The notes: generated by a model not told the origin, from the letters alone. 64,000 nucleotides of DNA from Actinoallomurus bryophytorum (GCF_006716425.1 NZ_VFOZ01000002.1:620001-684000), one strand, 5' to 3'. Positions 33,650 through 42,498 are shown, numbered from the stretch's first letter. Numbers and translations are program-made.

Positions 33650-35005
33650 TCAGCCTCCCGGCGTCGCCAGGTGGCGGGGATTGGCGACGAGCAGCTTGTC
33701 GGTCACGGCGTCGCGGACGGCGGCGGTGACGTCGTCGAAGCGGTCGTCCAGGCCGCCGTCGCGGATCGCCCGTGCGAGCTCCGCGTCGTCGCGGCACCCG
33801 AGCGATTCCAGGCGACGGCGATGTGCGGCCCCGTGCTCGTCCCGGAGCAGGAGCTCGCGCTGGGCGATGCCCAGCATCGAGGCGGCCACCAGGCCGTGGA
33901 AGCGCAGGCGTTCGTCCTCGCCGGTCGCCACCTCCTCCTTGAGGAACGCCCGCACCGCGTCCATCAGGCTCGACGCGTCCGGGCGGTCGTGTGGTCCGGC
34001 TGCTTGGACGGGCCTGTCCGGGAGCGGGTCCGCGGTCCGCGGCGCGGTCAGGCCGAGGATGAGCAGCAGGTCGTGCTCCTGCTCGCAGACCCTGCGTCCC
34101 AGTGCGGCGAGCTCGATCGACGAGTCGGCGCCGGAGAGGTATCGCTCGGCCTGGTACCGGCAGAGGATGGCCCAGCGCAGCGTGCCGTACACCTCCCACC
34201 AGTGCAGCGCCTCCGCGGACGGGGCGTCGCCGCCGGCCGCCGTGTAACCCTCGACGAGGTCGGCGCGGGTGCCGAAGCCGCCGACCGGGCCGGTCGCGCC
34301 GAACCTCCACGCCTTGACGCACAGCCAGCCGAGGTCCTCGATCGGGTCGCCCCGGTGGACCAGCTCCCAGTCCAGGACGCCGCGTACGCCGTCCGGGGCG
34401 ATCATGAGGTTTCCGTTGCGGAAGTCGCCGTGCACGATCGCGTCGCCGCCGGCCGCGGGCCGGTCACGGGCGAGCCATCGCAACGCGATCTCGATGGCCG
34501 GGCGTGGCTCGCCGAAGTCCTCGTACATGGCGACCAGGTCCTCCAGCGGGTCGCCGGCGGGCAGGCCGGGGACCTCGTCGGGAGGGAGGGCGTGGATCCG
34601 GGCCAGGATCGCCCCGAGCGACCGGGCCAGACCGGGCCGTACGCCCGCGAAGCGCTCGTCGCGCAGGAGCCGGCGCGGGATCGTCTCGCCGGTGAGCCGC
34701 TCCATGATGAGGTACGGAGCGCCGATCGTGCCCGCGCCGTCACCGTGGTCGACGAGATGAGGCACCGGTACGCCGCCGCGCGCCGCGACCGTCAGCACCG
34801 CGGCCTCGCGCGCCATGTCCGTGTGCGCCGGCGCCACCGGAGGGTCGCGTCGCAGGATCAGCGGGCGCCCGTCCGCGTCAAAGGCCCAGGTCTCCCGGCT
34901 CGCTCCGCCCGAGAGCCGGTTGAGCCCGGTCACCTCCACGGGCTCGCCGTACACCTCCGTCAGCCGGGCGGTGAGGTGTCCGGTGAGCGCCGGGACGTCG
35001 TTCAT
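33650..35005 (-). CDS. APH-like phosphotransferase with C-terminal DUF6285-type region
   Basis: Kinase-like enzyme of 451 residues. It belongs to the aminoglycoside-phosphotransferase fold: phosphate-binding SGGASRETWAF, Lys replaced region LILRRDPP, catalytic IVHGDFRNGNLMI and the metal-binding VLDWELVHRGDP. The last 110 residues form a separate helical region (MDAVRAFLKEEV onward) like the DUF6285 domain that accompanies such genes. Phosphotransferases of this sort are the partner of ACAD10/11-type acyl-CoA dehydrogenases and phosphorylate 4-hydroxyacyl-CoA. The start at 35005 follows GGAGGAGCG and overlaps the TetR stop (ATGA). The frame open upstream through the TetR gene is not coding. 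Confidence 0.85.
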   Translation of the reverse strand: MNDVPALTGHLTARLTEVYGEPVEVTGLNRLSGGASRETWAFDADGRPLILRRDPPVAPAHTDMAREAAVLTVAARGGVPVPHLVDHGDGAGTIGAPYLIMERLTGETIPRRLLRDERFAGVRPGLARSLGAILARIHALPPDEVPGLPAGDPLEDLVAMYEDFGEPRPAIEIALRWLARDRPAAGGDAIVHGDFRNGNLMIAPDGVRGVLDWELVHRGDPIEDLGWLCVKAWRFGATGPVGGFGTRADLVEGYTAAGGDAPSAEALHWWEVYGTLRWAILCRYQAERYLSGADSSIELAALGRRVCEQEHDLLLILGLTAPRTADPLPDRPVQAAGPHDRPDASSLMDAVRAFLKEEVATGEDERLRFHGLVAASMLGIAQRELLLRDEHGAAHRRRLESLGCRDDAELARAIRDGGLDDRFDDVTAAVRDAVTDKLLVANPRHLATPGG

Positions 35006-35610
35006 GTCCGCTCCTCCAGGCCGAGCGCCCGGATGGCGAGCGCGTCCAGCGTGTCCAGGAAGCGCTCGGTGTCGTCTCCGTCGCCCTGGACCAGCCGGAG
35101 GTAGAGGGCGTGGTCGACCATCGCGGCCAGCGCATGGGCCGCCATCTCGGCGTCGAGCCCTGCGGCGACGAGCCCCTCGCCCTGCCAGCGGCGGATCGCG
35201 TGGGCCGACCGGCCGACCGACGTCGCACGGTGCCGGCGGCGCATCTCGCGGAACTCCTCGTTGAACGTCGCGACCTGCTCGATGATCGCCATCATCCGCG
35301 CGTTGCGCAGGTACGCCTCGTAGTAGGAGCGGTTGGCGCGGCGTACACGCTCCGCCGGGGAGGCACCCCTCAGCGGGAGCCGGCCGGGTTCGGTCATGTC
35401 CGTGAAGAGCCGGTCGGCGATCTCGCGGAACACGGCCTCCTTGGAGTCGAAGTAGGTGTAGAAGGTGCCGTACGCGACCTTCGCCCGCCGCGTGATGTGG
35501 CCGACCCTCGCGTCGAGGAAGCCCATCTCCTCGAAGATCTCCCGGGCGGCCTGGATCAGCCGCTCCCGCGTGCGCACGCCGCGCTCGGTGAGCGTGGCCT
35601 CTTCCGCCAT
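35002..35610 (-). CDS. TetR-family transcriptional repressor
   Basis: Repressor of 202 residues. The helix-turn-helix is ARVGHITRRAKVAYGTFYTYFDSKEAVF at about 30-57; the rest is the helical ligand domain. It is the first gene of a leftward operon with the APH-like kinase (overlap ATGA) and lies next to a 25-bp palindrome in the divergent promoter region, which is its likely operator. It should repress both divergent operons until an acyl-CoA or related intermediate binds. GGAGAAGGCGG precedes ATG 35610. Confidence 0.9.
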   Translation of the reverse strand: MAEEATLTERGVRTRERLIQAAREIFEEMGFLDARVGHITRRAKVAYGTFYTYFDSKEAVFREIADRLFTDMTEPGRLPLRGASPAERVRRANRSYYEAYLRNARMMAIIEQVATFNEEFREMRRRHRATSVGRSAHAIRRWQGEGLVAAGLDAEMAAHALAAMVDHALYLRLVQGDGDDTERFLDTLDALAIRALGLEERT

Positions 35611-35679
35611 CCGCCTTCTCCTCGCCCCAGGGTCTTGACGATGGAGCCTCCATGGCACATCGTGGCGATCATCCATATA

Positions 35680-35704
35680 AGTTGACGTGACTGTCAAGTC
35701 AACT
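35680..35704. promoter_or_regulatory. 25-bp palindromic operator between the divergent operons
   Basis: The halves AGTTGAC-g-TGAC and GTCA-a-GTCAACT mirror each other around a central T, with only the single bases g/a breaking symmetry. It lies 70 bp upstream of the TetR gene and 23 bp upstream of the VOC gene, placing it over both promoters. Confidence 0.85.
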
Positions 35705-35726
35705 CGTGCCGCAGAGGAGCGAATCG

Positions 35727-36293
35727 ATGACCAGGTCGAACACTGAGTTCCAGCTCGGCGGGATCAACCATCTGGCGCTGGTCTGCGCGGACATGCAGCG
35801 CACCATCGACTTCTACTCCGGCGTGCTCGGCATGCCACTGATCAAGACGATCGACCTGCCGGCCGGCATGGGGCAGCACTTCTTCTTCGACTGCGGCGGC
35901 GGCGACTGCGTGGCGTTCTTCTGGTTCCCCGGCGCACCGGACGGCGTACCGGGCGTCTCCGCGCCCGCCGGCCGGCCCGAACAGGGCGACCTGGTGAGCG
36001 CCGTCGGCTCGATGAACCACGTCGCCTTCCACGTCCCGGAAGAACTCTTCGAGGAGTACCGCACGCGCCTGGCGGCCAAGGGCGTCACGGTGAGCCCCAT
36101 CCTCAACCACGACGACAGCCCGTTCGGCGTCGCCCGCGAGATGTACGACGGCGTCTTCGTCCGCTCCTTCTACTTCCAGGACCCCGACGGCATCCTGCTG
36201 GAGTTCGCCTGCTGGACCCGCGGTTTCACCGACGCCGACGTCAGCCACACGCCGAAGACCGCGGCCGACCGGCACGCGACCGCACACGCCTGA
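35727..36293 (+). CDS. VOC-family (glyoxalase/dioxygenase-fold) protein
   Basis: Protein of 188 residues made of two beta-alpha-beta-beta-beta modules: GINHLALVCADMQRTIDFYSGVLGM and, in the second half, MNHVAFHVPEELFEEYRTRL with a closing FYFQDPDGILLEFACW. Metal ligands are likely the two His of NHLALV/NHVAFH and the Glu of LLEFA. It could be an isomerase, epimerase or dioxygenase; acyl-CoA epimerase-like roles fit the operon. GAGGAG precedes ATG 35727. It opens the rightward catabolic operon. Confidence 0.85.
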   Translation: MTRSNTEFQLGGINHLALVCADMQRTIDFYSGVLGMPLIKTIDLPAGMGQHFFFDCGGGDCVAFFWFPGAPDGVPGVSAPAGRPEQGDLVSAVGSMNHVAFHVPEELFEEYRTRLAAKGVTVSPILNHDDSPFGVAREMYDGVFVRSFYFQDPDGILLEFACWTRGFTDADVSHTPKTAADRHATAHA

Positions 36294-36304
36294 GAGGACG
36301 TCCA

Positions 36305-36946
36305 TTGCCCCGCCTGCGAGAGGTGCCGCGCGCCGAGGTCACCGACGAGCGCGTCCTGTTCTTCTACGACCGCCTGTTCGGGCCCGATCGGGATCCGGCC
36401 GTCGACCATGGCACCGCTACCGGCTCGCCTGGCGACTGGTGGACGGTCTTCGCCCAGTCCCCCACGGTGTTCCGGCACGCCGTACGCGGGTTCGCCCTGT
36501 ACCGCGACGCCAAGGTCGACCCACTGCTGCGCGAACTCGGCCAGTGCCGCGCGGGCTGGGCGCGCGGCAGCCAGTTCGTCTTCTCCCAGCACTGCAAGCA
36601 GCTGCGGGCCATGGGCGTCCCGGAGGACAAGATCCAGGCCGTCGCGTACTGGCAGACCGCGGACTGTTTCTCTGCTTTGGAGCGTGCGGTTCTCGCGTAC
36701 ACCGACGGGATCGTGCTGGACGGCGGGCGCGTGCACGACGAGGTGTTCGCCGTGCTCCGGCGGCACCTCTCGGACGAGGAGATCCTGCTGCTGACCTACA
36801 TCACGTGCCTGTACGAGATGCACGCGACGATGAGCAAGGTGCTGCGGCTGGAGTTCGACGACCGGGACGAGCCGGTCGTGGAGATCGCCGCGCCTTCGGG
36901 GTACGGAGGGCGTGACATCGCCTCTGACCTGGGGGGCGACCGATGA
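36305..36946 (+). CDS. carboxymuconolactone decarboxylase (CMD/AhpD-like) family protein
   Basis: Protein of 213 residues with the CMD helical fold (WARGSQFVFSQHCKQLRAMGVPEDKIQAV). The usual CxxC pair of peroxidase-type AhpD is not present; a single Cys lies in SQHCKQ, which suggests a decarboxylase/lactonase-like or structural role. It starts with TTG at 36305 after GAGAGGA, and its stop overlaps the ATG of the dehydrogenase (ATGA), so it belongs to the VOC-CMD-ACAD-CoA-transferase operon. The exact reaction is unknown. Confidence 0.8.
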   Translation: MPRLREVPRAEVTDERVLFFYDRLFGPDRDPAVDHGTATGSPGDWWTVFAQSPTVFRHAVRGFALYRDAKVDPLLRELGQCRAGWARGSQFVFSQHCKQLRAMGVPEDKIQAVAYWQTADCFSALERAVLAYTDGIVLDGGRVHDEVFAVLRRHLSDEEILLLTYITCLYEMHATMSKVLRLEFDDRDEPVVEIAAPSGYGGRDIASDLGGDR

Positions 36947-38127
36947 CGTTTTCGGTACCTTCGCACGTACGGCCTGTGCGCGACGCCGTGCACGCGTTCA
37001 TGACCTCGCGAGTCGAGCCGGCCGAGCCTCTGCTGGTCTCGGGCGATTCTCAGGCGCTCCGTGCTCTCCAGCAGGAGGCCAAGGACGCGGGCCTGTGGGC
37101 GCTGGGCCATCCCAAGGAGCTGGGCGGCGGCGGTATGCCGTTCCTGGACTACGTGTACGTGAACGAGGTGCAGGGCCGCAGTGAGTGGGGTCAGCTCGCC
37201 CTCGGCACATTCACCCTCCAGGACTCGCTCATGCTGAACGAGTACGCCGAGCCTGAGTGGCGGGAGCGTTACCTTGCGCCGATGGTCGCCGGTGAGATCT
37301 CGCCGAGCTTCGCGATGACCGAGCCTGAGGCGACCGGCTCCGACCCCACCGGGATCCGCACGACCGGCACCCTGGAGGGCGACGAGTGGGTGATCCGCGG
37401 CCACAAGTGGTTCACCACCGGGGCGGCGGCCGCCGCGTACACGACGGTGATGTGCCGTACGGAGCCCGAGGACACCCCGCCCCACCGCGCCTTCAGCATG
37501 ATCATCGTGCCGACCTCCACGCCTGGGTACCGGATCGTGCGCGAGACGCCTGTCCTTGGTCTTAATGGCGGGCACTTTGAGGTGCTTTATGACGACGTAC
37601 GGGTCCCCGCCGGGAACCTGCTGGGGCCGCGCGGGCAGGGGTTCCGCATCGCCCAGCAGCGTCTCGGCCCCGGCCGCATCTTCCACTGCATGCGCTGGCT
37701 CGGCCAGGCGCAGCGGGCCTTCGACCTGCTGTGCGGCCGGCTGAACTCGCGCTCGGCCTTCGGCGGGCCGCTCGCGGACAAGCAGCTGATGCAGCAGCAC
37801 GTGTTCGACTCGTACGCCGAGATCCAGGCCGCGCGCCTGCTCACCCTGCAGGCCGCCGAGCAGATCGACGCCGGCGACGAGGCGCGTGTGGAGATCGGCG
37901 TCATCAAGGTGGTCGGCGCTCGGATGCTGCACAACGTCGTCGACCGTGCAATCCAGGCGTACGGCGCGGCGGGGCTGACGGACGACACTCCCCTGTCGCG
38001 GATGTACCGGCATGCGCGGGAGGCTCGTCTCTATGACGGGCCGGACGAGGTCCACATCCAGAGCACCTCGCGTCGCATTCTCCGTGAGTACCGGAACGGC
38101 GGGAACTGGGAGTTCGGCCTGCGATGA
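36943..38127 (+). CDS. acyl-CoA dehydrogenase (ACAD10/11-like)
   Basis: Flavoenzyme of 394 residues. It has the FAD/substrate motif SPSFAMTEPEATGSDPTGI near 118, the middle beta domain (WVIRGHKWFTTGAA) and the C-terminal helical domain with PLSRMYRHAREARLYDGPDEVH. The segment ending in DGPDEVH and the lack of an obvious Glu in the usual place recall ACAD10/11-type enzymes. A TGA/ATG overlap couples it to genes on both sides. Together with the divergent APH-like kinase it could carry out phosphorylation and elimination on 4-hydroxyacyl-CoA. The sequence alone cannot fix chain length. Confidence 0.88.
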   Translation: MTFSVPSHVRPVRDAVHAFMTSRVEPAEPLLVSGDSQALRALQQEAKDAGLWALGHPKELGGGGMPFLDYVYVNEVQGRSEWGQLALGTFTLQDSLMLNEYAEPEWRERYLAPMVAGEISPSFAMTEPEATGSDPTGIRTTGTLEGDEWVIRGHKWFTTGAAAAAYTTVMCRTEPEDTPPHRAFSMIIVPTSTPGYRIVRETPVLGLNGGHFEVLYDDVRVPAGNLLGPRGQGFRIAQQRLGPGRIFHCMRWLGQAQRAFDLLCGRLNSRSAFGGPLADKQLMQQHVFDSYAEIQAARLLTLQAAEQIDAGDEARVEIGVIKVVGARMLHNVVDRAIQAYGAAGLTDDTPLSRMYRHAREARLYDGPDEVHIQSTSRRILREYRNGGNWEFGLR

Positions 38128-39329
38128 GCGATTCTGTTTCCGGGCCGCTGGCGGATCTGCGGGTGGTCGAGATGGGCCAGCTCATCGCCGGTCCGTTCTG
38201 CGGACAGCTTTTGGGCGACTTCGGTGCCGAGGTGATCAAGCTGGAGTCGCCGGGCGCCGGCGACCCGATGCGCCAGTGGGGCCGCGAAAAGCCCCACGGC
38301 CAGTCGTTGTGGTGGCCGGTCATCGCCCGCAACAAGAAGTCGGTCACGTGCGACCTGCGTACGCCCGAGGGTCAGGACCTGGCCAGGCGGCTCATCGACC
38401 AGGCCGACATCGTGGTCGAGAACTTCCGCCCCGGCACACTGGAACGCTGGGGCCTGGACTTCGAGCGGCTTCGTTCTTCGAATCCCGGCCTCGTGCTCGT
38501 ACGGGTCACCGGCTTCGGCCAGACCGGCCCGTACGCCCCTCGCGCCGGTTACGGCTCGATCGGTGAGGCGATGGGCGGTGTCCGCCATGTCATCGGTGAT
38601 CCCGGCAGCCCGCCGTCCCGTGCCGGGATCTCTTTGGGCGACTCTCTGGCCGCGGTGTTCGCCACCCTCGGCGCGCTCGCCGCCGTACACAATCGGCATT
38701 TGACCGGCCGGGGGCAGGTCGTCGACTCCGCCATCTACGAGGCCGTCCTGGCGATGATGGAATCGCTCCTGCCGGAGTGGGCCGTCGCCGGCTACCAGCG
38801 CGAACGCACCGGCCCCGTGCTGCCGAACGTCGCGCCGAGCAACGTCTACCCGACCAAGACCGGCGAGATGATCCTGGTCGCGGCCAACCAGGACACGGTC
38901 TTCGCCCGCCTGGCCGCCGTGATGGACCGGCCAGGGCTTGCCGGGGACCCTCGCTACGCCACCCACGCCGCCCGGGGCCACAACATGGACGAGCTGGACG
39001 AACTGATCGCTGGGTGGACGGCAGGCTTCGGCACCGGGGAGCTACTGGGCAAACTCCACGACGGCGGCGTCCCGGCGGACCGCATCTACACGGCCCGCGA
39101 CATGTTCGAGGACCCCCACTTCGCCGCCCGCGAAGCGATCATTCGGTTGGCGCATCCCGACTTCGGCGAACTCCCGATGCACAACACATTCCCCCGCCTG
39201 AGCGAAACGCCCGGCTCCGTACGCCACCTCGGCCCCGAACTCGGCGAACACAACACCAACGTCTACGGCGGCCTGCTCGGCATCGCCGAGGCCGACCTCG
39301 CCGCCTTGTCCGAGCGCGGGATCGTCTAG
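38124..39329 (+). CDS. CaiB/BaiF-family (class III) CoA-transferase
   Basis: CoA-transferase of 401 residues. It shows LRVVEMGQLIAGPFCGQLLGDFGAEVIKLE, then RNKKSVTCDLRTPEGQ and VVENFRPGTLERWGLDF, with the catalytic Asp expected in the ENFRPG region, and the large/small interleaved domains typical of the family. It would activate the acid substrate with CoA from an acyl-CoA donor. It is the last gene of the rightward operon, overlapping the acyl-CoA dehydrogenase stop (ATGA). Confidence 0.9.
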   Translation: MSDSVSGPLADLRVVEMGQLIAGPFCGQLLGDFGAEVIKLESPGAGDPMRQWGREKPHGQSLWWPVIARNKKSVTCDLRTPEGQDLARRLIDQADIVVENFRPGTLERWGLDFERLRSSNPGLVLVRVTGFGQTGPYAPRAGYGSIGEAMGGVRHVIGDPGSPPSRAGISLGDSLAAVFATLGALAAVHNRHLTGRGQVVDSAIYEAVLAMMESLLPEWAVAGYQRERTGPVLPNVAPSNVYPTKTGEMILVAANQDTVFARLAAVMDRPGLAGDPRYATHAARGHNMDELDELIAGWTAGFGTGELLGKLHDGGVPADRIYTARDMFEDPHFAAREAIIRLAHPDFGELPMHNTFPRLSETPGSVRHLGPELGEHNTNVYGGLLGIAEADLAALSERGIV

Positions 39330-39368
39330 CCCCGTCCCCGGGCCGTACGGGCAAAGTTCGCAGCGATA

Positions 39369-39640
39369 TTGACAGCCATCGCCACGGCGCCGCCCTACCG
39401 GTTCGCAGGAGGCGGTTACTGGAAGGCGATGCAAGGGGACATGGCGGCTGGTTCGAGGTACGCGTGGACGGCCCCGAGCCGCGCGGGGGCCACGGCCGGC
39501 ACCATAACTGCCTGTACTGCCTGCTGGATTACGACGCCAAAGAGGTCGACAAGCCAGTGCTGGTCATCGTGGCCGGGCTCGACAAGCCCTTTCGGACGAA
39601 GCCAAGCGCATCGGACTGTGCCCGAGTCGAGTCGGGTTAG
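39369..39640 (+). pseudogene. frameshifted, N-truncated RelE/HigB-type toxin gene
   Basis: Family-like residues start at about 39387 (PPYRFAGGGYWKAMQGDM) and continue after a one-base deletion near 39445 in another frame (GWFEVRVDGPEP, then LYCLLDYDAKEVDKPVLVIV, AGLDKPFRTKPSASDCARV). The N-terminal part is absent, and the frame ends within bases that are antisense to the HTH gene. It is dead. Confidence 0.75.
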
Positions 39641-39863
39641 GACTTGAATTGCCCGACGCCAACAACCGACGAACCGCCGCCGGCTCTGCGCCGATCGCTC
39701 TGGCCAGCTCTGCCTTCGACAGACCCTCCGCAAGCCAGGCATCGTCCAGCACATCCATGATCGTGTCCACGGTGGCGATGCGGACGGACTCGCGGACGTA
39801 CTCCCGCAGGAAGTCTGGATCCTCCAGGTCGTCTGCAAGGTCCTTCCGGAACTGGCTTGCCAT
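39564..39863 (-). CDS. XRE-type antitoxin-like HTH protein, C-terminus replaced
   Basis: Protein of about 99 residues. The N-terminal part (SQFRKDLADDLEDPDFLREY) and the helix-turn-helix GLSKAELARAIGAEPAAVRRL, followed by ASGNSSPNPT, match the antitoxin of HigBA/RelE-type pairs. After SPNPT the reading continues into 20 residues encoded antisense to the toxin relic, not the usual continuation. This implies an inversion with one end near 39620-39640: toxin and antitoxin would normally be on the same strand. ATG 39863 is uncertain; an open frame reaches 39917. Confidence 0.6.
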   Translation of the reverse strand: MASQFRKDLADDLEDPDFLREYVRESVRIATVDTIMDVLDDAWLAEGLSKAELARAIGAEPAAVRRLLASGNSSPNPTRLGHSPMRLASSERACRARPR

Positions 39864-40087
39864 CACCGAGAACGCCAGGGCCGCCCCCAGCCTGGAGGGC
39901 AGAACGGTCGAGGCCATCGGCGGCGATGCCGAGTGGGTCGTGCTGAGCCGCTCCTTCCTGGCGTGGCTCAGGGAAAAGGTCTGTCCCGGTCAGGATGAGC
40001 TGATGTTGCGCCTCATACCGTGACGACCGGACTCGCCGTGGCCGTGCCGTGAAGGCCCGGCGGCTCGCTGGGATCGCCCTATCGAGC

Positions 40088-42139
40088 TCATCGGCCGGGC
40101 TCGCCGTCGCGCTCTTTCCGAGCACCGGCTTCAATGGCCGGGACATAGATGGGTTGGTCTGCGTCGATGGAGTCGATGCCACCCGGGTTACCGCTGAACA
40201 GCGCCTTGTTGCGTGGATCGTCGGCGATGTGGGTGTAGAGCCTCGGGTCGCCGTAGACCTTGCGAGCGATGTCCCACAACGAATCGTAGGCGCCATCGTG
40301 CCACCTAGTCGTGATGACCGGCTGCTCCGCTCGCACCGGGTCCCAGCCACCGACATATGCGCGCGGCGCGGGCGGTGCCGGCGGTGCGGGCGGTGCGACC
40401 GGCGTTACCGGTAGTGGAGGCGTCACTGGCGAATCGGACGGCGTCGTCGGCTGTCCGGCTGGATGGCCGGGTGGCAGGCCGCCCGGCGAACCTCCCGGTG
40501 GTCCGGGCAGCGACGTCGTCGCGGGCGGCGTGTAGTGCTGAGCCGGAGCCATATTGATGACGTGATTCGGCGGGAACGGGTAGAACACCCGGTAGCCAGT
40601 GGTGTGGCCGACGTCCAAGAAGGAAACCTTGGTATAGCCGTCGAAGTTTTTCACCGTTTGCACCATGGGACCGACCCCTGGCACGCCTTGCGCGGCATTG
40701 ACGGATCTCGTCCAGGACGCGGGGGCCTGCGGCCTCACCCAGAGACCGGACTCCGTTCGCCGGTAACCGGATGCCGCCGGGTCGTTGACGACTTCAAGTT
40801 TTCGCGGGGTGTACACGGTCTTGTTCTGAGACGTGGTACGCCAACCCAATGAATCTGATGGAACCGTGGAGCCGTCTGGCGCTTTCGCCATGCGCGCCGG
40901 ATCGGCGGCCCGCCATTGCCTGGGATCGACCTGGACCGGGACCAGATCCCCGGTCAGCGGATTGTGCCAGACTCCATACTTCTGCGGTTTGTCCATCGCT
41001 CGCGCCGCGACGACCTCGTCGGCCGGAAGGACCTTTCCGATGCCGCCCAGGTAAGGGCCGAGAGTCGCGAGGTCGACGCCGGTGGCTATAAGCGACTGAC
41101 CCAATGATTTACCGTCCCACCAGTGATTGGTGTAGAACACCGGAGCCCCGATTGTGACCGGAATAACCACTCCGGAGTCCCAGGCCGTGCTGCGCCGCAG
41201 ACCCAGGAAGCGTTTGGCCGGATCTTGGAGGCTCTTGGACCACTCGGCCTCGGCCGCCGGAACATTGAGGCCGGCCCCAATCATGGATATGGCCACGGCG
41301 TCAACGAGGTCGGCCGGGGAGTTTTTGAAAGGATTCACCCCTTCATGGTGGATCCAATTGTCGGAGACCTCCTTGGCCCCGGTGGTGCCCCACAGAACCC
41401 CGCCGACGGCCCAACTGGAGGTCCGCGCCTGGCTGACCCCCAGCCTCGCGATCGCCTTCCAGAAGGTAGGCTGACCCGCCACGTCCTTGACGACGAACGG
41501 TTTGAACATCGGCCGGGCGAGTCGCAACATCCGCATACAAAGATCGCAGAACCATTTCCAAGCCTGCACGATGCGGCTGCCCGCCTTAAGCACGACGCTG
41601 ACCACCTCGGCCGCCTGCTGCCGAGCGAGTAGCCCTTCGAAGGCGTTGCACATCGCCAGCACAGAAAGGAGCGTGAGGTAGCCGATGAGGAATTGAATGA
41701 GATGCTTCAACGCGTCTCGAGTTTCTTTGGACTGCTTAACGGCCTGGTCCAGAAATCCGGCCACCGCCTCACATCGGTCGACCAGATATTGCTTGTACTC
41801 GTCAACGAGATTGTGCCGATTGAACCAGTCCTGAAAGGTACGTGCCGCAGGCCCGTCCCATACATCGTGCCGCACGAGTTTCGCGTATGCCGCGTCGATG
41901 GGTGTCCACAGCGTCTCCAGTTGATGCTGCAGACCGGCCGGCGGGTCATTGTTCTTCTTCACGAAGCCGGTAGCCACGCGCATCTGCGTCAGTTTCTCAA
42001 TGTCCACGGCCGCACTCGTGTGGGCACGCCACAGCATCTCGATGGCGTCCCAGTTTTCGTAGATGAACAGGCCATAGGTGACACCCCCCAAGCCCACGCT
42101 ACTCAGTTTGGGGGCGCCGATAACCCGAGGGATGCCCAT
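40088..42139 (-). CDS. large WXG-like, Pro-rich, LysM-ending exported-type protein
   Basis: Protein of 683 residues. Residues about 60-150 hold a WXG100-like helical hairpin (WDGPAARTFQDWFNRH). A hydrophobic helix lies at about 160-180 (LIQFLIGYLTLLSVLAMC). After a region of unknown fold comes a Pro/Gly-rich stretch (residues about 545-605, PPAPPAPPAP) and a C-terminal LysM-like module (YDSLWDIARKVYGDPRLY, IYVPAI). This modular plan is that of type VII or polymorphic effector-like surface proteins. AGGAG precedes ATG 42139. It is the second gene of an operon with the EspC-like gene, 38 bp after it. The base composition is clearly less GC-rich than its surroundings. Confidence 0.6.
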   Translation of the reverse strand: MGIPRVIGAPKLSSVGLGGVTYGLFIYENWDAIEMLWRAHTSAAVDIEKLTQMRVATGFVKKNNDPPAGLQHQLETLWTPIDAAYAKLVRHDVWDGPAARTFQDWFNRHNLVDEYKQYLVDRCEAVAGFLDQAVKQSKETRDALKHLIQFLIGYLTLLSVLAMCNAFEGLLARQQAAEVVSVVLKAGSRIVQAWKWFCDLCMRMLRLARPMFKPFVVKDVAGQPTFWKAIARLGVSQARTSSWAVGGVLWGTTGAKEVSDNWIHHEGVNPFKNSPADLVDAVAISMIGAGLNVPAAEAEWSKSLQDPAKRFLGLRRSTAWDSGVVIPVTIGAPVFYTNHWWDGKSLGQSLIATGVDLATLGPYLGGIGKVLPADEVVAARAMDKPQKYGVWHNPLTGDLVPVQVDPRQWRAADPARMAKAPDGSTVPSDSLGWRTTSQNKTVYTPRKLEVVNDPAASGYRRTESGLWVRPQAPASWTRSVNAAQGVPGVGPMVQTVKNFDGYTKVSFLDVGHTTGYRVFYPFPPNHVINMAPAQHYTPPATTSLPGPPGGSPGGLPPGHPAGQPTTPSDSPVTPPLPVTPVAPPAPPAPPAPRAYVGGWDPVRAEQPVITTRWHDGAYDSLWDIARKVYGDPRLYTHIADDPRNKALFSGNPGGIDSIDADQPIYVPAIEAGARKERDGEPGR

Positions 42140-42177
42140 CAGTTACTCCTCACCTGTGGCCACAGGACACAACCACG

Positions 42178-42498
42178 TCAATGGCCGTCGAGCAGAGTCA
42201 GCCAATCGGCATCCCGATATGTCGCGTGACTGGCCACGAAGGCTTCAGACGCGTAACTCAAGGTCTCGCGTAGAGTGGCCAGCGCATGCCGCATTGTGTT
42301 ATGAAATTCCTCGTATTCCTTGTAAAGCTCGTCGGACGCGCCAGAGACCAGCCCGAAGCAGCCCGGGGTGTCGCTGGCGTCCGCACCCTCATAGGCCTTC
42401 TCGGCAGCCGTTACATCAGTCGCCGCGTCCGCGAAGAGCCTGCTGGCTTCGAGGAGCGCATCGCGCCTGACCAGGATAGATTCTGCATCCGAGCCCAT
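42178..42498 (-). CDS. EspC-like (type VII secretion target) small protein
   Basis: Protein of 106 residues, all helical. The central CFGLVSGASDELYKEYEEFH is close to the FG-L-x-Y pattern of the EspC/ESX secretion-associated family, and a C-terminal tail ends AFVASHATYRDADW. Family members are exported by ESX systems with larger partners; here the partner would be the 683-residue protein directly downstream. No ESX core gene lies in the window. ATG 42498 overlaps an inverted repeat that may be the operator. Confidence 0.65.
   Translation of the reverse strand: MGSDAESILVRRDALLEASRLFADAATDVTAAEKAYEGADASDTPGCFGLVSGASDELYKEYEEFHNTMRHALATLRETLSYASEAFVASHATYRDADWLTLLDGH

Noticed and set aside
33650-35653. 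A 667-residue protein covering the APH-like kinase and the TetR gene on the same strand
   Set aside because: The upstream third is an out-of-frame reading of the TetR gene; TetR homology and the ATGA overlap at 35002-35005 fix the two separate genes.
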